The notes beneath the pieces are model-generated. The model saw only the letters and a program-made list of their open reading frames with translations. It was not told where the DNA came from and did no database searches. A program made the position numbers and the translations under genes. Shown piece after piece: positions 47,989-56,979 of a DNA stretch of 64,000 nucleotides (position 1 is the stretch's first letter; each line of letters starts with the position of its first letter). The DNA comes from an uncultured Aquimarina sp. (GTDB lineage Bacteria; Bacteroidota; Bacteroidia; Flavobacteriales; Flavobacteriaceae): assembly GCA_947502885.1 (NCBI GenBank), contig CANNBP010000007.1, forward strand, positions 202,999-266,998, read 5' to 3'.

Positions 47989-50775
47989 ATGTATAAGTTA
48001 TTATTACCAATATTTTTAGTTTGTTTTTTAAAGGTTGTTTATGCTTCTGAGACTACAAAACCAGTTTTAGACAATGAATACTCGACTTTAGTAAAAAATA
48101 CAGTAGAACAGTTAGATTATTTGATTGATTTTAATGAAAACGAATCAAATAATTATACCAAGAAAAATAATCGCTGGTATATATATATTGCAGGAGCACC
48201 TATAGATTCTCTAAAATATTATATGGCTGAGACTGTACATAGTTTTAGTGCCAATTATTTAAAAGAACTTAATGATAGTTTAGTTAAGGTAAATTCTCAT
48301 AACAACACAGCGGTATATGTAGCATTTACAGATTATGAGCATAAAATTTTATCTCCTGTTTTCCCTCCTAGTACCGCTTCTTTGGTAGAGAAAGAAGCAC
48401 ATATAAAAAAGTTATTAAATCAAAATAACTCTAGTGATTATAGTCCAAATCAACTAGATAAAATTAAGGATGATTTCGATCTGTTTTCAAAGAGTTTTAG
48501 AAAACTTATTTTGGATGTTTACAATTCTTCCAAAATAAGTAAGATTAGTAAAGCTAACATATTTATGCCTTTTTCTAATTATTCAATTAGAGAGGTAATA
48601 CAAAAAACAGGCGAATATAAATTAAGAAAGTCACATGCGTATACTTTGTATATTCCTAAAAAGGAAGAAGATTTTAATAAAGGGAAACTAAAGGCAATAT
48701 ATAATAGTATAGAATCACAAACGGGCTCCTCAAAATCAGAAAAAAAAATAAGTGCTATAGTATCAGCTATAAATAGGTATTTTCATGGAGCTTTGTTTGA
48801 ATATAGAGAATGTCAAGAATTATTAGCCAAGTATAGGAATAAACCTATTATGACAGAGTTTCCAGAGTTTAGGAAGCATGCAGAAAATAACCCTTGTATT
48901 CTTAGGTATGTAGTCCCATGGGGAGAAGATATAGAAAAATCAGAATGGATGATGATGACCGAAAAACTCATTGTTATACCATTATATGCTGCATTAGCTG
49001 TGCCAGCAGCTTCAGTAGCAGGAGCTGAAGGATTGAGGCAACTGACCAAGAAAAAAATTCAAGATGCAGCAATGGCAGCAGCCATGAATATCGGTACCCA
49101 AACTATAATTAACTTTTATTTTGGTGAAGAAGAAATTCTCAATGAAAAAGATATCGAAGTAAGGTGGAAAAAAGCATTATTTGCGCTGGATGTAGGAGAG
49201 TTTTCTGTTGATGTTGCAGAATCTGTCTTTGAATTGAATACGCGGCAAATGGTCGCTCTCAATTGTATACAAGACGGAGTTGTTATAGAAAATATTGATT
49301 GGAATAATATTGATATTTCTAAGGCTACTATTAAAATTAACCTAAGAGGTTGTGTAGAGGGAGTTATACGATACTTGTTAATAGACAAAATACAAGATCA
49401 GACGTTGGGATATTTGCTAAAAAAACTGAAAAAACTAGCAACGAAAGATCCTAAGTTATTTGTAAAAGCTTGGAGAGAATTATATGAAGATCTGGGAGTA
49501 AACTTTAAAAGTGATTTTAAAAAAGGATACCAAACGTATAAAAAGGATATTTTAGATGCTTCGGGTATTTCAAGTTTAAATCAAAAAATTAACCAATATA
49601 TTAATGCATCTTTTGATGTTGAAAATGCGATAGGAGAAGCTGTAGAAGAATATGCTAAAGAAATGAGTGGCACAGCTACTAGTGTATTTAAAAACACTAT
49701 AGAAGATGCTGCTATAGAAACAGATATTCTTATTAAAGAAAGTACCAATATAGCCTTTGCAGATGGTGTCCGTCGTACAATAAAAAAACAAGGTGCCAAT
49801 GTATCTTTAGATTTTTCTATTAATGGTCAAAATGTAAGAATTAGGGCAACTTTGTTAGAAAAACTGGATGATGATACTTATAAAATAGTATTTGTAAACC
49901 CACCTGGTTCTGGCACTAGTACAGTAGAAGGTTTTATAAACAATACAACCAAAGGAAGAAAAGATGTAATCAAAGCGCTACAAAATAATCAAAGTAACTT
50001 TATACCTACCGCCAAAGGGGCTAATGCAGGTAAATTACAAATAGATGGTAAACCCATTACTATTACAGAAATCGAACTTAGAACCCAAAAAACAGATGGA
50101 GAGTTTGATAAGAAGACTGTAGTTAAGAATAGTAATAGTGCAGAAGGTATAATTAAAAAATCTGTAAAAATCGCGAATGTTGATGATATTGGGAAAGCAA
50201 GTATTAGTCAATTTTCGTTATTAGATGAAACTGGAAATGTAACAGGTGAATTAAAACGAGTAATAGGTAAAGGAGGAAAAGAAGTACGATATTTTTATAC
50301 TGATTTTAAAGGAGGAAATGGATTGATTAAAAATCAAAAGTATAAAATGTCTCCATCATACATACCCAATTATGAAATATTAGATGTTAAATTACTTGAT
50401 AATTTTGACAATTTATCAATCAAGGATATTTTGTATGGGGATTTACAAATGCCAAAAGTTGTAAATGACAATGTTAGTGGTTTGGGGAAAATAATGTCGG
50501 AAGATGCTTATAAATTATTAGATGATAAAGTTGATATAGATGGTTTGTATGGCTTGTGGAAGAAAGATCCTAATTTATATGCTGACTATGGTGGGGAATC
50601 TATAAACCTAACAAAATTTAAAAATGCGTTAAAAAATGGAATGACTGAAACGGAAGCCGCTTTTGAAACTGTCACTGGTAAAGTAGCCAAGAAAAAAGGG
50701 TTTAACAAGGTTCAATTTTCTAAAGATTTTAATATTAATAATTTGGATGAAGTTCACTTAATTTTTTTAAAATAA
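47989..50775 (+). CDS. Exported polymorphic-toxin-like protein (928 aa)
   Basis: From ATG 47989, signal peptide MYKLLLPIFLVCFLKVVYAS. Residues about 30-320 are alpha/beta with many Lys/Asn. A hydrophobic Ala-rich segment at about 330-352 (VIPLYAALAVPAASVAGAEG) resembles the central hydrophobic region of toxin scaffolds. Helical sequence follows, then from about residue 720 a switch to a compact Lys-rich domain that ends KKKGFNKVQFSKDFNINN and a final EVHLIFL strand. A long variable protein with a small C-terminal domain, directly followed by an overlapping small gene, is the classic plan of a toxin with its immunity gene. I cannot name the toxin activity; no HxxD, HNH or deaminase motif is evident. 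No T9SS sorting domain is seen. Confidence 0.65.
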   Translation: MYKLLLPIFLVCFLKVVYASETTKPVLDNEYSTLVKNTVEQLDYLIDFNENESNNYTKKNNRWYIYIAGAPIDSLKYYMAETVHSFSANYLKELNDSLVKVNSHNNTAVYVAFTDYEHKILSPVFPPSTASLVEKEAHIKKLLNQNNSSDYSPNQLDKIKDDFDLFSKSFRKLILDVYNSSKISKISKANIFMPFSNYSIREVIQKTGEYKLRKSHAYTLYIPKKEEDFNKGKLKAIYNSIESQTGSSKSEKKISAIVSAINRYFHGALFEYRECQELLAKYRNKPIMTEFPEFRKHAENNPCILRYVVPWGEDIEKSEWMMMTEKLIVIPLYAALAVPAASVAGAEGLRQLTKKKIQDAAMAAAMNIGTQTIINFYFGEEEILNEKDIEVRWKKALFALDVGEFSVDVAESVFELNTRQMVALNCIQDGVVIENIDWNNIDISKATIKINLRGCVEGVIRYLLIDKIQDQTLGYLLKKLKKLATKDPKLFVKAWRELYEDLGVNFKSDFKKGYQTYKKDILDASGISSLNQKINQYINASFDVENAIGEAVEEYAKEMSGTATSVFKNTIEDAAIETDILIKESTNIAFADGVRRTIKKQGANVSLDFSINGQNVRIRATLLEKLDDDTYKIVFVNPPGSGTSTVEGFINNTTKGRKDVIKALQNNQSNFIPTAKGANAGKLQIDGKPITITEIELRTQKTDGEFDKKTVVKNSNSAEGIIKKSVKIANVDDIGKASISQFSLLDETGNVTGELKRVIGKGGKEVRYFYTDFKGGNGLIKNQKYKMSPSYIPNYEILDVKLLDNFDNLSIKDILYGDLQMPKVVNDNVSGLGKIMSEDAYKLLDDKVDIDGLYGLWKKDPNLYADYGGESINLTKFKNALKNGMTETEAAFETVTGKVAKKKGFNKVQFSKDFNINNLDEVHLIFLK

Positions 50776-51218
50776 TGCATAAGATAATAACGTTTTCAAG
50801 TCAAAAAATAATTGATGATTTAGTTGATAAAGCTAAATATTTAAGTTTAGCCGATTATACTATATTCTTTGAAGAAATTAATGAATTAATTAATATAGAT
50901 TTTAATCAAGATGTTACAGTTTTAACTTTACATCAAGTAATTAGATTTAGGGAAAGACTAAAAGAATTGCTATTAAATTTAATTTCTGAAAAAAATATTC
51001 TTCCAACAGGTTTAAGTCAAAATGGTTTAGAAAAGTTTTTGAGGAATAATCCAAGAAAATTAATAGTTGTGTTAAGTGAGATTATATCTATAGGTGGTAA
51101 AGGGTTAAGATTACCGTTGATTGACAATAAAATAGTTACTTACAATAAATTGTTATTGATTCTTGACGATTGTGTTATTAAGGATAAGTCTTTTTATATA
51201 CAAGTATCTGATAGTTAG
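50775..51218 (+). CDS. Candidate immunity protein (147 aa)
   Basis: Its ATG overlaps the stop of the toxin-like gene (TAATG). The protein is cytoplasmic, helical and Leu/Ile-rich (LVDKAKYLSLADYTIFFEEI, KLIVVLSEIISIGGKGLRLPLID), with no signal peptide. The AT-rich coding and the position are as expected of an immunity gene. No immunity family is recognised; the role is inferred from position alone. Confidence 0.6.
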   Translation: MHKIITFSSQKIIDDLVDKAKYLSLADYTIFFEEINELINIDFNQDVTVLTLHQVIRFRERLKELLLNLISEKNILPTGLSQNGLEKFLRNNPRKLIVVLSEIISIGGKGLRLPLIDNKIVTYNKLLLILDDCVIKDKSFYIQVSDS

Positions 51219-51235
51219 ATAAAAAAACCTTGCTA

Positions 51236-51257
51236 GCGCGAGCGTCTCGCTCGTGCC
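51236..51257 (+). repeat. REP-like palindromic repeat, copy 1
   Basis: A GC-rich 22-bp unit (GCGCGAGCGTCTCGCTCGTG plus CC) containing the hairpin CGAGCG-TCT-CGCTCG. It contrasts sharply with its AT-rich surroundings. A second, inverted copy lies 96 bp away. Confidence 0.7.
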
Positions 51258-51353
51258 AGTAAGCATAAGAAGAAAAAAGGGAGTTAGGGATGTGATAATA
51301 GAATTATTAAAGGATAACAAATATGTTCTTTGAAAAAAAATGATGAAATAAAC

Positions 51354-51377
51354 GGGCACGAGTGAGACACTCGCACC
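51354..51377 (-). repeat. REP-like palindromic repeat, copy 2 (inverted)
   Basis: The reverse complement of this copy reads GTGCGAGTGTCTCACTCGTG followed by CC, matching copy 1 except for compensatory changes in the stem (CGAGTG-AGA-CACTCG). Conserved pairing with base changes suggests the hairpin is under selection or was copied as a unit. Confidence 0.7.
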
Positions 51378-51538
51378 AAGGGTGAATATTTATATTATTA
51401 GATATTCATTAAAGAGTAGCAAAATTATATAATTAAGATTTAAGTGTTTGTATAATCTAGACAGCCATGTAATACCGTAACAAATCCAAAACTAATAACA
51501 TTAATAATTAACAATCAATAACCCAATTTTTTTAAACA

Positions 51539-51955
51539 ATGAAAAAAGTAATTTTAGTAGCAACCGTATTTTTAAGTGCATTATCAATCTCTTGTAGTAG
51601 TGATGATGATAACGGAGGGCAAGAACAAGAGCAAGACCCTATTATCGCAAAATGGTTTTCTTTCTCTGAAGCCGAGATCGTGAATGGTGTAGTTGGTACA
51701 GCAGTAGAAGATTCCGACTGTGAGAAAAAAGGAACTCTCGAATTTAAAGCCGATGGCACCTATGTATCTACTCCTTATATCGAGGACCAGGGGGAATGTA
51801 TCGTTGATGGTATTACCAATGGGACATGGAAAAATGAAGGCGATGGTAAATATCGTTTTATTTTTGATTCTGGAAATAATGTTACCCCAGTTGAATTTAA
51901 AGATAATACGTTAATCATTACTTCAAGTGAGGTAGTTAACGTTTATTCTAAATAA
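51539..51955 (+). CDS. Lipocalin-like lipoprotein (138 aa)
   Basis: Lipobox ISCSSDDDNGG (Cys19). The mature part shows IIAKWFSFSEAEIVNG, GTLEFKADGTYV, GTWKNEGDGKYRF and FKDNTLIITS, the pattern of the small beta-barrel lipocalin-like proteins common in flavobacteria. Two Cys (DCEKK and GECIVDG) may form a disulphide. It follows the repeat region and is closed by its own terminator. Confidence 0.75.
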   Translation: MKKVILVATVFLSALSISCSSDDDNGGQEQEQDPIIAKWFSFSEAEIVNGVVGTAVEDSDCEKKGTLEFKADGTYVSTPYIEDQGECIVDGITNGTWKNEGDGKYRFIFDSGNNVTPVEFKDNTLIITSSEVVNVYSK

Positions 51956-51967
51956 AATGCAAGAAAT

Positions 51968-52010
51968 AATATCCCGAAATTGATTGGTTTAGAACACATT
52001 TCGGGATATT
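51968..52010 (+). terminator. Terminator after lipocalin-like gene
   Basis: A 13-bp perfect stem AATATCCCGAAAT / ATTTCGGGATATT, 17-nt loop, then ATTTTTA, 12 bp past the stop codon. Confidence 0.75.
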
Positions 52011-52146
52011 ATTTTTATCATATAGACTATGTATTGCTATAAAATTGCCCCAAAATATATAATACTACCGTTAACTATGGTATTCTTTCCTTTTATATCC
52101 AGTTTTATACTATAATCACCATCCTAACTATAGAAAACATCTAGTA

Positions 52147-54519
52147 TTGAAAAAACTATTACTCTTATCTTTTGTATTACCAGTAATATCCTTTGCTCAG
52201 ACATTGGACTATGAGACTATTACCAAAAGTAAGCTACTAAAAATAAGTGGTCAGGTTTCTGCTAGTGGAGTATATTATAATTCTAATCAAAATGAAAGCC
52301 GAGAGCCCTTAACGTATTTTTTACAAGGAGTGCTTAATATAAATGTATATAGCTTTTCATTACCTATTTCTTATAGTTTTTCGAATCAAGGTGAAAATTT
52401 AGGATATCAATTACCTTTTGATTTTAACAGAATAAGCTTACACCCAAAATATAAATGGATCTCTGGGCATGTGGGTAATGTAAACATGACGTTTTCGCCT
52501 TATACACTTAGTGGCCATCAATTTACGGGAGGAGGTGTAGATTTAGCCCCACCAGGTTCAATCAAAATTAGTGCTATGTCTGGTCTTCTGCTTAAAGCAA
52601 CTGAAGATAATGAAGACCCCAGAACAGTTCCTGCCTATAATCGTATGGGGTATGGACTTAAAACAAGCTATGAAAAAGAACGTTACAAACTAGGAATCAT
52701 TGGTTTTTATGCAAAGGATAATCAAAACTCTATAGACTCAATACCTGAGGCTAAAAATATTTTACCACAAGAAAATTTAGTAATAAGTCTGGAAGGAGAA
52801 GCCAAACTAGGAAAAAGTTTTACACTTCAAGCAGAATATGCCGCTACTGCAATTACCAAGGATACAAGAGCAGAAGAGACAGAGGCATTAGGAAAATCCC
52901 CTCTATCGGTTTTATTTAATAATCGAGCTTCTACAGAATATTATAATGCATTTAAAACCAGGCTGGGTTATTCCATAGCAAGAATAAATCTGGGACTAGG
53001 ATATGAACGTATTGATCCAGGTTATGAAACATTGGGAGCCTATTATTTTAATAACGATTTTGAAAATATTACCCTAGATGCTTCGAATACTTTTTTTAAA
53101 GATAAATTAACACTAGCATTAAATATAGGATACCAAAGAGATGATCTTGATAACCTTAAAGCAAATAATACGAATAGAACAGTTGGATCGTTAAATGCAA
53201 CTTTGGCACTATCAGAAAGATTAAATATTGCAGGCTCCTATTCTAATTTTAGTACGTTTACAAATATCAAACCCAATCAATTTGATGAAATTAATGATGC
53301 AGATTTGTTAGATGAACAGTTAGAAGAATTAGATTATAAACAACTATCCCAAACGGCTACGTTATCTATTAATTATGTGCTTTCTAATAAAGAAAATAGT
53401 AGACAGAACTTAACAACAAACTATGCCTTAAATGATGTCTCTAATGAACAAGGGGGTGTGGTACGATTAGGAGATGCATCTACCTTTCATAATATGAATA
53501 TCGGGCACACTATAGATTTTTCGAAAAGAAACTTAAGTATTAGTACTGCGGTTAACGCAACGTATAATACTATTGGTAGAGAAGAATCTACTACATGGGG
53601 GCCAACAGTAAGCGTTGGAAAACGATATTTTAAGAAAACCCTTAATACGAGACTTTCTGCTGGCTATAACACCTCTAACAGTAAAACGTCAAATACAAGT
53701 ATTACCAACCTTAGAGGTGCTGTTACGTATACTTTAAAAGAACGACATAACTTTAATCTTAATGCAGTTCAAGTGTTCAAAAGTACTAATAATAGTAATA
53801 ATGACGGACTTAGTGAATTTACTGCCACCTTTGGATATAATTACGCTTTTGGGCTTAAAAAACCAAAACTCAGACTTAAAAATAACCCTAAAGCAATAAA
53901 TGATTTGATTAAGATACAGTATCGAAACTATCGTTTTGAAGGTTTACCCAAAGAAATTACCCCTCAATTGATGGAGTTACCAGAAAAGGATGGATTTGCA
54001 CATCTTATAAAAGATAAAAAAGGCACGTTGGGCGAGCTAGAAAAACAGCTTAAAGAAACCCAAGAAAAGGATAAAAAAGTTTATAAAGAAATAGCGATAA
54101 ATTATCTTAAAGAATTAGAAAGCTATTTTGACTTTGCAGAGTTTTATAACCAAAAAATATATGAAGCATACTTAAAACTTGTTGAAGAAGCTAAAGATAT
54201 TGATAGGCAAATTAGGGACGAATTTACAGTAATTAGCGCAAAAATAAATAGTGCAGAAGAAAAAGATCCAGAAGACCTAGAAAAACAAAAAGTTTTAGAA
54301 AAACGATACGGGGCACATACCATACTTTTAAAGTCTTTGTTAAAATGGAATCTAAAACCAGAAAATATAAACAATCCAAAAGGTGATATCGAAACACTTA
54401 AAAAACGTAATGCGGTCAAAGTGTTCGCAATGTATCAAAATGAAAAGCCAACAGAAAAGATCATTAAGTTTATAGAAATAAGATTGGCAGATATGTTTCA
54501 TAGAGTATTGAAAGAGTAG
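52147..54519 (+). CDS. Outer-membrane beta-barrel protein with helical C-terminal tail (790 aa, TTG start)
   Basis: TTG 52147 gives a signal peptide (MKKLLLLSFVLPVISFAQT); no ATG fits as well. Residues about 20-580 are amphipathic beta-strands with repeated aromatic ends and short turns (YKLGIIGFYAKDN, LGLGYERIDPGY, NLSISTAVNATYN, TFGYNYAFGL), consistent with a large outer-membrane barrel. Residues about 590-790 change to charged helices (KQLKETQEKDKKVYKEIAIN, EEAKDIDRQIRDEF), unusual for the end of a barrel and likely periplasmic. No family is recognised. Its position near the operon makes a role as its export or anchoring pore plausible but unproven. Confidence 0.7.
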   Translation: MKKLLLLSFVLPVISFAQTLDYETITKSKLLKISGQVSASGVYYNSNQNESREPLTYFLQGVLNINVYSFSLPISYSFSNQGENLGYQLPFDFNRISLHPKYKWISGHVGNVNMTFSPYTLSGHQFTGGGVDLAPPGSIKISAMSGLLLKATEDNEDPRTVPAYNRMGYGLKTSYEKERYKLGIIGFYAKDNQNSIDSIPEAKNILPQENLVISLEGEAKLGKSFTLQAEYAATAITKDTRAEETEALGKSPLSVLFNNRASTEYYNAFKTRLGYSIARINLGLGYERIDPGYETLGAYYFNNDFENITLDASNTFFKDKLTLALNIGYQRDDLDNLKANNTNRTVGSLNATLALSERLNIAGSYSNFSTFTNIKPNQFDEINDADLLDEQLEELDYKQLSQTATLSINYVLSNKENSRQNLTTNYALNDVSNEQGGVVRLGDASTFHNMNIGHTIDFSKRNLSISTAVNATYNTIGREESTTWGPTVSVGKRYFKKTLNTRLSAGYNTSNSKTSNTSITNLRGAVTYTLKERHNFNLNAVQVFKSTNNSNNDGLSEFTATFGYNYAFGLKKPKLRLKNNPKAINDLIKIQYRNYRFEGLPKEITPQLMELPEKDGFAHLIKDKKGTLGELEKQLKETQEKDKKVYKEIAINYLKELESYFDFAEFYNQKIYEAYLKLVEEAKDIDRQIRDEFTVISAKINSAEEKDPEDLEKQKVLEKRYGAHTILLKSLLKWNLKPENINNPKGDIETLKKRNAVKVFAMYQNEKPTEKIIKFIEIRLADMFHRVLKE

Positions 54520-54574
54520 TTATTATCACGTAAAAGTTAAAAATGATTTAAAAAATTAATAGAACATTGTATTG

Positions 54575-55504
54575 ATGATTGAAAAACTATTTGAAAACTT
54601 ATCCATAGAGATATGGAATAGAATAAGAGATACTTATAAAGCAAGTATTCGACAAGGGGAAGAAACGATAACAGATATTATTTTATTAGAAATATTAAGG
54701 TTGAAAAGCTCAAATGTTCAGGTAATTCAAACCCCAAAAATTAAAGAAAAAGAAAAAGGAACAGATTGGGAATGGTGGATAGGCTCTAAAAATGAAGGGT
54801 ATTTGCGCTATGCTATTCAATCTAAAAAAATAGATCCTGAAAGTCGTAATTATAAATCACTAAACTACAAATCTGGTAAAGGAGCTAATAGAAAGAGGCA
54901 AATAGATATTTTAACTGAATATGCAAAAGATAATAATGCGATTCCTTTGTATTGCTTTTATAACTATGTTGAATTAAAAGATGGTCAAGATTTATTAGAA
55001 TATTGGCATCATAAAATTAATGAGTACCAGATAGAACAGTTTGGGTGGACATATACTCCAGTAGATAATGTTCTGAAACTATTAGATTCAAAAATTAATG
55101 GGAATAAAAAATTTCATAATATTCATATAAACAAAGATACATTACCATTGCGATATCTATTAAATCAAAAAACATGTAAAAAGCTACTTAATTCATGTAA
55201 AGAAAAAACTGGTAAAGGAGAGACAGTCTCTGGATATATAAAATCACTGCCTTCTTTTTTTAATGAAATAGAATGGATTATTGAAAAGGAGAAAGAAGAA
55301 GAAAGAATGAAAAGAGAAAATGAAGGAAAATCTCAAATAGTTTACTACAGAGATGTATCCGATTTATCAATATTTGCAGGAAAGATCTTAACTTTTGAAA
55401 ATAACAATATTATTCAAAAAGCAACAAGTCTGCCAGAAGAGTATTATAATCATAAAACAGCATTATATCCTAAAAGAATACTTAAAATTGATATAGATGA
55501 TTGA
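54575..55504 (+). CDS. Nuclease-like protein (DUF6615-like)
   Basis: 309 aa from ATG 54575. It has helices, then TDIILLEILRLKSSNVQVIQTPKIKEKEKGTDWEWWIG followed by YLRYAIQSKKID. The order Glu/Asp, then a strand ending Q-x-K, fits a PD-(D/E)xK nuclease core, and the GTDWEWW segment recalls DUF6615 (from memory, not searched). The C-terminus is helical and charged. There is no signal peptide. It follows the barrel gene by 55 bp on the same strand but is probably functionally separate. Confidence 0.55.
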   Translation: MIEKLFENLSIEIWNRIRDTYKASIRQGEETITDIILLEILRLKSSNVQVIQTPKIKEKEKGTDWEWWIGSKNEGYLRYAIQSKKIDPESRNYKSLNYKSGKGANRKRQIDILTEYAKDNNAIPLYCFYNYVELKDGQDLLEYWHHKINEYQIEQFGWTYTPVDNVLKLLDSKINGNKKFHNIHINKDTLPLRYLLNQKTCKKLLNSCKEKTGKGETVSGYIKSLPSFFNEIEWIIEKEKEEERMKRENEGKSQIVYYRDVSDLSIFAGKILTFENNNIIQKATSLPEEYYNHKTALYPKRILKIDIDD

Positions 55505-55671
55505 AACCGTAAGTTTTCCTGTTTTTTGTTGTAATTGATAAACTGTAATGACTTTTTTTAAGTAAGTAATCAGAATTAAGACTTATACTAAGGAATATAA
55601 AAAACATCGATAAATACAATTTTTACATAATTATAAGTATGAAAACAAAGACACTGTTATTAAGTAGCACC

Positions 55672-55818
55672 TTACTTAAATATAGTTCGTTTTTTATTTA
55701 CTATTGTTTCATACAGCTCTATACCTAATCTAACCGTGTTCATAATCAGATAAACAGCAGAGACAATTTTCAATACATTGGTTATGGTATCTTTATGATG
55801 CGTTGTAGGTGTGTTCAT
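55672..55818 (-). CDS. 48-aa single-helix membrane protein
   Basis: ATG 55818: MNTPTTHHKDTITNVLKIVS, with a hydrophobic helix (VLKIVSAVYLIMNTVRLGIE) and a basic end (NKKRTIFK). It follows the 77-aa membrane protein gene by 16 nt on the same strand, forming a likely pair. Function unknown. Confidence 0.45.
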   Translation of the reverse strand: MNTPTTHHKDTITNVLKIVSAVYLIMNTVRLGIELYETIVNKKRTIFK

Positions 55819-55834
55819 TGGGAGGTATGTCTTT

Positions 55835-56068
55835 TTAAAGTTTGTATGCATCTCTTAATTTTTTGGATACCTTAATTACTTCTGCATATTCATTTATGAT
55901 ATATTTTGATATAAATAGGACTCCGTAAATAGCTCCAATAACAACAACACCTTTTACCCAAGGATCTTTTAAAAGAGGTTTTGCCGTTTTAGAGGTTTTT
56001 AGGATTTCATGAATTAGATGTTTTTTCTCTCGTTTTAATTCACTTGAGGTTATTTTTCTTCTTTCCAT
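55835..56068 (-). CDS. 77-aa membrane protein
   Basis: MERRKITSSELKREKKHLIH gives a basic cytoplasmic lead. A single transmembrane helix (VKGVVVIGAIYGVLFISKYI) and a basic C-terminus follow. Forms a pair with the 48-aa protein downstream. No family recognised. Confidence 0.55.
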   Translation of the reverse strand: MERRKITSSELKREKKHLIHEILKTSKTAKPLLKDPWVKGVVVIGAIYGVLFISKYIINEYAEVIKVSKKLRDAYKL

Positions 56069-56583
56069 AGTTTGGTAGTTTAAGTTTGTAAGTAAGTAAC
56101 ATAAAATCTTCTTCTCTAAAAAAAGATGTTTAGTTGCTAACTAACACGATAGGTTTATGGCGGAAAGCATTTGAAAGGTCTAAAAACATGAACTATCTTG
56201 CAAATAAAGTATGAACTTATTTTTTTAAGAATATAGCACTGTCGTCACGTAAACAAGTTCCTTAAAAATCTTAAAAATCTCAATATCGTAATGATATCAA
56301 GGGTTGCGAATTTATAGGGGGGATAAATTAACCGTAGTAAAAAAGGTACGATTTTTTTAAAGATGTATGTTGACTTTAAGAATCCCTGTAAAGTATGCTA
56401 ATAGTGTAGTAATTAGTAAGGAAAAAGCATATTGAATACTAGTAACATCTTAACCAGAAATCAATAAAAAAGGTACGAACAAATTTTATATTCAAAAATG
56501 CTTTAAGCTGCAATCTAAAAACCTAAATCGGGGTGCTTGTTTTTTAAAAATACACACCCCATCGGGCTCTGTATTCTATTCTG

Positions 56584-56623
56584 TTTTGGGATGTGTATTC
56601 GATACCGAATACACATCCCAAAA
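56584..56623. repeat. Perfect 18-bp head-to-head palindrome of family A
   Basis: TTTTGGGATGTGTATTCG / CGAATACACATCCCAAAA with a 4-nt centre ATAC. The only perfectly symmetric pair of the family; a candidate initiator or repressor site. Confidence 0.75.
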
Positions 56624-56979
56624 AGCTTGATGAGCTCAATGTTTATATAGGTTTTTGAAAAGAAAACAATTTTCTTAATCGGGATGCGTATTCTTGCTTT
56701 AAAATACATCTCAAAATAAAACATGAATCGGGATGCATATTCTAAGAAAATACACACCCCGATGGGATGTGTATTTTATGCATTTTCATAGCAGGTAATC
56801 GGTACGCTTATATGCGTTACAAAATTTTTATTCGGGAATAAAACGGTTACTTAATTTAACTGTTTTTATACTCTTTTTTCTATAAAATTATTTTGCGCTT
56901 CTTCGCTATTAATTCGCGATAAACCACAAACTATATAGAATTATTATTTTGAAGAATATGGTGAAAGGTTGCATACAAT

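Larger units (their letters stand above)
51219..51538. other. Intergenic region with paired palindromic repeats
   Basis: 320 bp without a gene after the candidate immunity gene. It holds two inverted copies of a GC-rich palindrome (51236-51257 and 51354-51377) and an AT-rich remainder that leads to the lipocalin-like gene. Confidence 0.5.

Noticed and set aside
47989..50775. Naming the toxin domain as a specific nuclease or deaminase
   Set aside because: No diagnostic motif (HNH, HxE with PCxxC, RSE-type ADP-ribosyltransferase) is visible in the C-terminal 200 residues.
55639..55728. A 29-codon frame on the plus strand
   Set aside because: It is antisense to the better-supported 48-aa membrane protein gene.
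56515..56757. An 80-codon open frame on the minus strand in the repeat block
   Set aside because: It runs through the family A repeats and palindrome, has no credible start context, and its product looks like translated repeat sequence.
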